From NCBI GenBank assembly GCA_043802345.1, contig JAZDLC010000449.1, positions 1 through 5,680 on the forward strand: a stretch of 5,680 bases of DNA, in the 5' to 3' direction. Position numbers and translations under genes: made by a program. Of this stretch, positions 1 through 5,680 are shown piece by piece. The stretch is from JAZDLC01 sp043802345. Its GTDB lineage: Bacteria > Planctomycetota > B15-G4 > JADJEK01. Below the pieces are notes generated by a model. That model worked only from the letters and a program-made list of their open reading frames with translations, did not search any database and was not told the DNA's origin. The first letter of the stretch is position 1. Each line of letters starts with the position of its first letter.

Positions 1-1794
1 GTCGTGGGTGCGGACCGCCAGGCAGATCGTTGCGGCGGGCACCTCAGCAAGCCACTCCTTCAGCTTCATCACCAGGAACTCACTTTCGGCGGCGTCGGTA
101 TCGAACTGACTGACCTCCGGCGTCGGTCCGGTGCGGAGCGACCGGTACCCCTTCATGCTGTCCAGTCCACCGTCGAGGTCGTCGATCTCGCACCCTTCCA
201 GTATGGCGACCGCGTGGTTGCGGATCTGCTCGGTGGTGCGGTAGTTCAGCTTCAGGCGCCGGCCCCGCCGGCCGCGAACGTCGATCCCACACGCGCCGAT
301 GCGCACCGGCTGGCCGTAGATGCGCTGGTGGCCGTCACCCACCAGGAAGAGGTCATTCGGTCCGGGTGGCACGAGTGTCCGCAGGAGCTTCAGCTCGGTG
401 GGGGTGAAGTCCTGCGTCTCGTCGGCGAGAACGGCCCGGTACGGTAACGCGACTCGGTTCTTCTCGATGAACAGGCGGGCCTCGCGAATGACGTCCGGAT
501 ACTCGTGCAGGTCATGTTCCTCGAGCAGGGCACGGTAGCGCGCAAGGACCTTCCAGACCTCTGCGCGCAGCTTCCGGCTGAGCCGCGTGCCGCGCCCGAC
601 GCGGCGCGCGGTCAGATAGTCATCGCGGGTCGACACGTCCTGCGGCTGGCAGACGCGCTCCCACTCCTCGAGATAGAACGCCGGCACGAACTCCTCCCCG
701 CCGAACTCCTCAATTGCCTGGTCGAAGAGGCGCCGACGTTCACTCTGGGTCGCGATGCGAAGCTTGTGCCCACGCGCAGCCAGGAACTGCGAAGCCCAGT
801 GGTGCAGATTGGTCACTTCCAGTCGGGCGAAGGAGTCGCCGCACAGAGTCTTCAGATTGGCTTTCAGGTCCAGGGCCAGGTTTCGCGTGTAGGTCGTCAC
901 CAGGATCCGATCGGTCGAGGCGAGGAACTTCTCGTGGGCCAGGTAGTGGGCGCGGTGCATGAGCACCACGGTCTTCCCGGTTCCTGCCCCTCCCAGGACG
1001 CGCGCCGGGCCCTTTGCCTCCATCCGCACCAGCTTTCGCTGGGTCGGATGCAGGAAGACACGCCACTGGTCGAGCGGTGCGTCGAGCATGTGCTCGAGTT
1101 CCCGCTCGTCCCCGACGACGTGGAAAGTGGACTGTGACTCCGGCAGGGCAACCGCAGTCTTGAAGTCCTCCACGTCGACCCTCTCGGGCGGCTGCTTCGA
1201 GCGCTCCAGCTCCTCCACCGCGTCCCAGAGACCGTACCCCGAGGCGAGTAGATAGAGCAGGTCGGCGGCGTCGGCGGGTAGGTGCGGCGCGAGTGCGTCG
1301 AGTTCGTGTTCGTATTTCAACGCCCTGACCGACGCGAGCAGTGGAGCCGGCACGCCGGCGAGGACCAACTCCTCATCATCCACGGCGTCGAACAGAGCCT
1401 TCTCGACCTGCTTGGCTGGCGCAGCCGGGGTCTCGGCCTGCGCGCTCCCTTCCTGAACCGTGTAGAGCTGCAGAACGCCGGATTTCGGATTGACCTCGAA
1501 GACCTTGTTTCTCGCCCAGTCGTACGCCTCCTGATGATGATCGACCCAGACGCAGAGGAAGACATCACCCCGGGGCGGGTGAACGACGATGGCCCGGTAC
1601 GGTTGATCGATGCGCACGCTGCGCACCTTCTGGTCACGCGCTCCCTCGATCCGTTCGAAGTTGATGCCGCTGCTGGTCGGATCGAGCCGGAACTTCTCGG
1701 TGAACTCGCGGACCTTCTTCTGCACCTTCCTCGGCAATCGCGAATACGACTCCATGAAGGTCCGGGCGATGGCGACCTCGGGCGTGGCGATCAT
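1..1794 (-). CDS. UvrD/Rep-type SF1 helicase with N-terminal RelE/ParE-like domain, 3' end missing
   Basis: The frame is open from the ATG at 1794 to the left edge: 598 codons with no stop, so the C-terminus is outside the window. Residues 1-112 resemble the RelE/ParE toxin fold: a helical pair (SRLPRKVQKKVREF), then strands with KVRSVRI, YRAIVV and CVWVDHHQEAYDWA. Residues 113-240 are an Ala/Glu-rich linker and helices that I do not recognise. The SF1 core follows, with a Q-motif-like HPTQRKLV (249-256, Q252), Walker A GGAGTGKT (268-275), motif Ia ILVTTYTRNLA (297-307), motif II DETQDF (458-463), motif III LVGDGHQRIYG (484-494) and motif IV LKLNYRTTEQI (514-524). Motifs V and VI would follow beyond the window. 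The family translocates along single-stranded DNA using ATP and unwinds duplex, usually 3' to 5'. The start overlaps the stop of the SF2 helicase gene (ATGA) and has a good ribosome binding site, so the two are co-translated. The helicase call is firm and the RelE-like call is probable. Whether the RelE-like domain cleaves RNA or only binds a partner is unknown. Confidence 0.92.
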   Translation of the reverse strand, partial: MIATPEVAIARTFMESYSRLPRKVQKKVREFTEKFRLDPTSSGINFERIEGARDQKVRSVRIDQPYRAIVVHPPRGDVFLCVWVDHHQEAYDWARNKVFEVNPKSGVLQLYTVQEGSAQAETPAAPAKQVEKALFDAVDDEELVLAGVPAPLLASVRALKYEHELDALAPHLPADAADLLYLLASGYGLWDAVEELERSKQPPERVDVEDFKTAVALPESQSTFHVVGDERELEHMLDAPLDQWRVFLHPTQRKLVRMEAKGPARVLGGAGTGKTVVLMHRAHYLAHEKFLASTDRILVTTYTRNLALDLKANLKTLCGDSFARLEVTNLHHWASQFLAARGHKLRIATQSERRRLFDQAIEEFGGEEFVPAFYLEEWERVCQPQDVSTRDDYLTARRVGRGTRLSRKLRAEVWKVLARYRALLEEHDLHEYPDVIREARLFIEKNRVALPYRAVLADETQDFTPTELKLLRTLVPPGPNDLFLVGDGHQRIYGQPVRIGACGIDVRGRRGRRLKLNYRTTEQIRNHAVAILEGCEIDDLDGGLDSMKGYRSLRTGPTPEVSQFDTDAAESEFLVMKLKEWLAEVPAATICLAVRTHD

Positions 1795-4700
1795 TCGATT
1801 CTCCCAATGGCGCCGCTCCGGGCGGCCACCAGTGTCTGAATCAGGGTGTCTGGATCAACGGGGTGAACGAAGACCGTCCATCCCTCCTTATCGAACAGTC
1901 CACGGTCTTCGGCCTGACGCTCGTCGAGCACGGCGACGCGAAGGGCCGGCCAGGCAAGGTCGGCTTCGGGCGCGCAGCGGGCAGCCGCCGCCTCCAGCGA
2001 GTATCCGAGCTCCGGCAGCGGAAGCTCCTTGCCGGCGACCGCTCGGATGAGCGGCCGGGAGATCGAGATGGCGTTGTCGAGAAGCTCTTCCAGCGCGGCG
2101 TCTTCGGCTGTCGCAGCCGTCTCGGCGGCGAGAGGTTGCGCGGTCCGCTCCTCGGCCACCGGGTACTGGGCTTCCAGGTACTCGGAAGTCACGACTTCGA
2201 TCCCATCGTGGAACTGCAATACGTTCCACGCGCGCAGCAGGGTCCGCCAGGCGACTTCGAATAACGGGTCGGCCCGCTGCGCCTGCTGATCGAACAGGCG
2301 CAGGACCCACCGGGTCTGGTCAAGCCTTCCCGCCCGCAGCGAGTCCGCCGCGATCCGGCTCAGCGCTGCGACATGTCCGCGCTGGTGAAAGCGGCTCAGG
2401 ACCGGCGCGTCAAGCCCGACGACCGGGAGAGATTCCGGCTCGAACCGCGGGATCTCCTCGAGCAGACGGTTTTCCAGCTCGGCCGATGCCTTTGGCGCGA
2501 CGAAGTTCCTGTGTCGCAGCAGCCATGCTCCCCCCGCGGCGCGCGCGAGCTTCGACCATTCTTCTCCGGACGGCCGCTGGAGGTACTCCAGGAGCTGCCC
2601 CATCACGCCGCCCGACGCGAGGTTCCTGCCCAGCTCCAGCTTCAGACTCTTGGCCGCCTCGGCAAGGACCTGCCCGCTCGTGTCAAAGAGGAGGCATGTC
2701 TCCGCGTCGTTCTTCCCATCCTCGAACTCCGCGAGGTCCTTCCATGTCACCGACCAGATCCGGTAGCGCCCCGAAGCGATCACCGACCTCCGCTTCGCCA
2801 CATCATCATGGATCCGTCCCCGTTGCTCGAATGGGAGCGCGTGATAGGCGAGCCCGTCGCAGAAGACCGCCAGAGGCAGGGCCTCCGGGTCACCATCGGC
2901 CGGGGTGATCAGAAAGTCGGGGCGACACGGATCCAGGACGCCCTGCAGCGGGCCGAGATCGACCTGGGGATGGACTTCCCACCTGCGATCGTGGACGGTC
3001 GCTTCAAAGAAGACCCGTCCACCGCGGACTTTCTCGCGCCACGATCCGGCCTTGCCGTCGTTCAGGGAGAGGATGCCCCGGTTCAGGGCCCGTACGAACT
3101 TCGTCTCCAGCTCGCTCTCGATCCGGTCGTCGATCGAGGCCTCCGACAGTGTGTGGATGTCCGTGAGCTCTCCGGCACGATCGAGAATGCTGGTCAGGAC
3201 GCCTTCGGCGCGACGGCTCGAGATGATCTTCAGGTCTCGCTGGAGCTGATAGGCGAACAGACAGCGATAGCAGCCGTCCCGGTTCTCGTCGTTCCGGCAG
3301 TCGCACGCGATCAGCGCCCGCCGGGCCTGCTCGAGAATCTCGAGGAATCGGTCCCCTTGCCAGAGTTCCGCCAGATACCCCGTGCCGCCCGGCACCGCGT
3401 CGTAGACCACCAGGTAGTTGCGGCGACCTTGCCCTCCCAGGACCGGTTCGTGCGCTGTCTTGATCTGCAGGTGCCCGGGGTTTCCCTGGAAGTGTCGCCT
3501 GAAGCCCAGTTCCAGCGCCGCCTTGAACGATGCCCGTGTTTCCTCCAGATCGACCTGCGCCACCGGCAACAGGATGCGGATCGCCTCGGACCGCATCTCT
3601 CGATAGAGATACACGCTCTCGGCTCGTTCCAGGCTTGCGCCGCGGCGGGCGCGGCAGTGTGCGGAATGCTGTTGCCTTCGTTCCTCGTCGTTCTTCTCGC
3701 CTGGATCGAGCACGCGACCGCAGTCGATGCAGGTCAGGAAACCGATTTCGTTGACCGATTCCCCGGCGATCCGCGGTCCCGCGGCCGCTGCCTTCCCGTC
3801 CCGCAGGCCGAAGTTCGTTTCTCGCAGGCACAGATCCTGCAGCAACTCGAACCCAAAAGGCAGCGACGGAATCAGCCGCGCTCCGTTCCAGGTCTCCGGT
3901 CCGGCATCGATCAGATCCAGGGTCTGGTAGTACGCCTCTTCCCGATCCTCCGAATCGTCGGCCGTGCACGCCTCCAGCCGCGTCGCCAGCGACTTCGACC
4001 GGCGGAAGTGGACCATCGACCGGCGCTGCCCCGCGTCCGGCCAGCCCTGGTCACCACACCGCGGACACTCCGCCGCCGGCGCCCGGTTCGGGTTGACGCT
4101 CCGCTCCATGTGGCAGCATTCCTCACAGAATCGCCACGACTCGATCTGCCTGCGATCGCCGCTGCCCACATCGATCTCGTCCACCTTGACCCGGCGGCCG
4201 TCGGCGTAGAACGTGTTGAATGGTGCCAGCTCGCGCAGGGCGCTGCTCGCCGGACGCATGAACTCGTACGAGTGATACTTCGGCTTCTGGTTCTCGTCCT
4301 GGTCGCGAATCACCGAACGGAGGACCACTCCCGGCTCCGGAAAGGCGTAGTTCGGCAACACCCCGGCGTCGGTCAGCACGCCGAGGGGGTACTTGTTCCC
4401 CAGCTCCAGGATCAGCGCGTGGATCTGGCGCCGGGTGTCCTCCGCTTCTTGCTTCTCGGCCTCCGGGTCGGCGAACTCGTCCGGCTTTGCCTCGATCTGC
4501 TGGATGCGCTCCCGCGCCCGGCGCTGAATGGCTCGCAGCTCCTCGCGCTCCAGCAGCACTTCCTGAAACGCCTTCTCAATGCGGTCTGGCAGGTTCTCGC
4601 CGCCGGCGAATTCCACGAGTCGGTCTCTGCTTCCGGGATTCCTCATGACCTGGCCGAAGCGGTCCAAGAAGGCCGCGAGAATCTCGCTCCGCCGCTCGCG

Positions 4701-5680
4701 GTAGAACTCGAGGAGGCGCTTGGGGAAGACTGTCTGACCCGGTCTGGTGAGGACGAACGATGTCTTCGATGGAATCTGATCCTGCTCGTCATTGCGGCGC
4801 GCCCAGGAGTCCATGGCGAACGCGGCGAACTGCCGCTTCAGCATCTCGGGTGCGTCCAGGAAACAGCCCGGCGGCAGCACCAGCCCGGCGATCATCTCCA
4901 ACGGGTCGGCGTGGAAGTACAGGTCGTGTGGCCTCGAGGTGGCAAGCGTCAGGCAAACGGAGTTCCCCGTCTTGCGCCCGGCGCGCCCGATCCGCTGCAG
5001 GTAGTTGGCAGTGGTCGGAGGCACGCTGCAGAGCACTGCGGCCGAAAGATCGCCGATGTCGATGCCCATTTCGAGGGTCGGGGTGCACACGAAGAGGTTC
5101 GGCGCGATCGGACTCGTGCCGGCCTTGAATCGATCCTCCAGCGTTTCCCGCTGCTCCCGCGACAGCAGGCCGGTGTGCTCCTCGGCGAAGACCCGCTTGA
5201 CCAGACCCTGCCTGTAGATGCGCGCGTAATAGCTGTCCAGGGTGCCGTGTCCTTGCCGCCCGAGCTGGCCAGTGCAGCGGAAGTGAGGGCAGGGCCGAGC
5301 TTCCCAGTGAGAAAGTTCCTCTTCCGGTAGCACGACTTTGCGCCGGCATGCCGGACAGCGCAGGAAGGAGACCCGCCGGGTCACCTGTAGCCGGGACGGA
5401 TCGATCCCGTAGGCGGTAGCGTTCTTCGCCATCGAGCGCGAGACCACCAACCCCTCACTTTCCAGGCGTTTGACACTTTCCCGGTAGAGATCGTTGATTC
5501 CTGGATCGGATTTGTCGGCTCCGAGCGCGCGCACGGCCCAATCACGGAACCAGGTCTGGCGGTTCGGCGCGCTGGTAAATACGTCGAAGACCGGCTCCCG
5601 CGATGTCTGCGGTGAGCGATCGGCCAAGAAGCGGGGCAGGCGGCTCTGCGGGCCGAACGGCGACATCAGCCGGTTCTTCT
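1791..5680 (-). CDS. Large SF2 DEAD/DEAH-type helicase with DUF1998 (MrfA-like) and Vsr-like nuclease domains, 5' end missing
   Basis: This is the C-terminal 1295 residues of a probable ATP-dependent DNA helicase. The frame is open to the right edge, so the ATG at 5666 (residue 1 below) is internal, and the RecA1 domain with Walker A and B lies outside the window. A zinc cluster (C104, C107, C126, C131) precedes the RecA2 motifs. These include EHTGLL near 163-168, motif V (TPTLEMGIDIGDL, 195-207) and motif VI (QRIGRAGR, 224-231). Residues 360-420 are charged and probably coiled-coil. Further Cys/His clusters are C514/C517/C534/C537 and C646/C649/H667/C671. DUF1998 spans about 685-805, with YDAVPGGTGYL and C788/C790/C799/C802. 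Residues 848-980 resemble a Vsr/PD-(D/E)XK fold (E852/E854, RPDFLI with D917, VFCDG with D937, H942, D954/D955). Residues 1000-1291 match nothing I recognise. MrfA (YprA) is about 750 residues, so this belongs to the large class that includes Druantia DruE. In DISARM the helicase (DrmA) and DUF1998 (DrmB) are separate proteins. The helicase and DUF1998 calls are firm; the nuclease fold is probable and the defence role is inferred. Confidence 0.93.
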   Translation of the reverse strand, partial: KNRLMSPFGPQSRLPRFLADRSPQTSREPVFDVFTSAPNRQTWFRDWAVRALGADKSDPGINDLYRESVKRLESEGLVVSRSMAKNATAYGIDPSRLQVTRRVSFLRCPACRRKVVLPEEELSHWEARPCPHFRCTGQLGRQGHGTLDSYYARIYRQGLVKRVFAEEHTGLLSREQRETLEDRFKAGTSPIAPNLFVCTPTLEMGIDIGDLSAAVLCSVPPTTANYLQRIGRAGRKTGNSVCLTLATSRPHDLYFHADPLEMIAGLVLPPGCFLDAPEMLKRQFAAFAMDSWARRNDEQDQIPSKTSFVLTRPGQTVFPKRLLEFYRERRSEILAAFLDRFGQVMRNPGSRDRLVEFAGGENLPDRIEKAFQEVLLEREELRAIQRRARERIQQIEAKPDEFADPEAEKQEAEDTRRQIHALILELGNKYPLGVLTDAGVLPNYAFPEPGVVLRSVIRDQDENQKPKYHSYEFMRPASSALRELAPFNTFYADGRRVKVDEIDVGSGDRRQIESWRFCEECCHMERSVNPNRAPAAECPRCGDQGWPDAGQRRSMVHFRRSKSLATRLEACTADDSEDREEAYYQTLDLIDAGPETWNGARLIPSLPFGFELLQDLCLRETNFGLRDGKAAAAGPRIAGESVNEIGFLTCIDCGRVLDPGEKNDEERRQQHSAHCRARRGASLERAESVYLYREMRSEAIRILLPVAQVDLEETRASFKAALELGFRRHFQGNPGHLQIKTAHEPVLGGQGRRNYLVVYDAVPGGTGYLAELWQGDRFLEILEQARRALIACDCRNDENRDGCYRCLFAYQLQRDLKIISSRRAEGVLTSILDRAGELTDIHTLSEASIDDRIESELETKFVRALNRGILSLNDGKAGSWREKVRGGRVFFEATVHDRRWEVHPQVDLGPLQGVLDPCRPDFLITPADGDPEALPLAVFCDGLAYHALPFEQRGRIHDDVAKRRSVIASGRYRIWSVTWKDLAEFEDGKNDAETCLLFDTSGQVLAEAAKSLKLELGRNLASGGVMGQLLEYLQRPSGEEWSKLARAAGGAWLLRHRNFVAPKASAELENRLLEEIPRFEPESLPVVGLDAPVLSRFHQRGHVAALSRIAADSLRAGRLDQTRWVLRLFDQQAQRADPLFEVAWRTLLRAWNVLQFHDGIEVVTSEYLEAQYPVAEERTAQPLAAETAATAEDAALEELLDNAISISRPLIRAVAGKELPLPELGYSLEAAAARCAPEADLAWPALRVAVLDERQAEDRGLFDKEGWTVFVHPVDPDTLIQTLVAARSGAIGRIE
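1800..1805 (-). promoter_or_regulatory. Shine-Dalgarno site for the UvrD-type helicase gene
   Basis: Reading the minus strand, GGGAGA lies just upstream of the ATG at 1794, with six bases between GGGAG and the start codon. It sits inside the last codons of the upstream SF2 helicase gene. With the ATGA stop/start overlap at 1791-1794, this supports ATG 1794 as the true start and suggests translational coupling, with ribosomes finishing the first gene and re-initiating on the second. No separate promoter is visible for the second gene. Confidence 0.7.

Noticed and set aside
4..1839. Several plus-strand open frames (4-447, 505-1137, 1282-1839) opposite the UvrD-type gene
   Set aside because: They lie in the same in-phase antisense frame and break where the sense gene uses a rare codon. 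For example, the stop at 445-447 is the complement of a TTA leucine codon. No recognisable protein motifs are present.
3004..3969. A 321-codon minus-strand open frame overlapping the SF2 helicase in another frame
   Set aside because: It is an Arg/Gly-rich out-of-frame shadow. The main frame through the same bases encodes the DUF1998 signature and a zinc cluster, so there is no evidence for a second protein or a frameshift.
2373..5330. A 985-codon open frame on the plus strand, opposite the SF2 helicase gene
   Set aside because: Its codons are exactly the reverse complements of the helicase codons. It stays open only because the sense gene avoids TTA, CTA and TCA, as expected at high GC. Its translation is Arg/Leu/Pro-rich and has no domain motifs, while the minus frame holds continuous helicase and DUF1998 motifs.
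5664..5666. ATG at 5666 as the start of the SF2 helicase gene
   Set aside because: The reading frame stays open upstream to the window edge, and the protein would lack its whole RecA1 domain with Walker A and B. This ATG is taken as an internal methionine.
1..5680. CRISPR array, tRNA/rRNA, insertion sequence ends, promoter or terminator
   Set aside because: The window is continuous coding sequence with no intergenic gap. I saw no regularly spaced repeats, inverted terminal repeats, tRNA-like folds or hairpin plus T-tract.

Overview
The window is wholly protein-coding, and both genes lie on the minus strand, reading from right to left. The DNA is clearly GC-rich with G/C-ending codons, and the overlapping genes and the Shine-Dalgarno site point to a bacterium. 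Two helicase genes do not allow a lineage to be assigned. There is no intergenic stretch, RNA gene, repeat array or mobile element.

Region 1 (about 5680 to 1791) is the 3' two-thirds or so of a very large SF2 (DEAD/DEAH-type) helicase gene that enters from the right edge without its start. The visible 1295 residues hold, in order: a linker or winged-helix-like stretch; the second RecA domain with a zinc cluster inserted before it; a charged helical region; two further Cys/His clusters; a DUF1998 (MrfA-type) domain with its four-cysteine signature; a Vsr-like nuclease-fold domain; and an unrecognised C-terminal region of about 290 residues. This layout resembles the large DUF1998 helicases of phage-defence loci, such as DruE of Druantia or DrmA plus DrmB of DISARM. 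It cannot be assigned to one system from this window.

Region 2 (1794 to 1) is the 5' part of an SF1 UvrD/Rep-type helicase gene that runs off the left edge. Its first 110 or so residues form a RelE/ParE-toxin-like fold, followed by a linker of about 130 residues and then the helicase core with Q motif, Walker A, Ia, DExQD, III and IV.

The two genes overlap by four bases (ATGA), so they almost certainly form one translationally coupled operon. Together they look like a two-helicase DNA-processing module: an SF2 helicase carrying a putative nuclease domain, and an SF1 helicase carrying a RelE-like domain. A role in anti-phage defence or DNA repair is plausible but is inference. The flanking genes, which would decide this, are outside the window.
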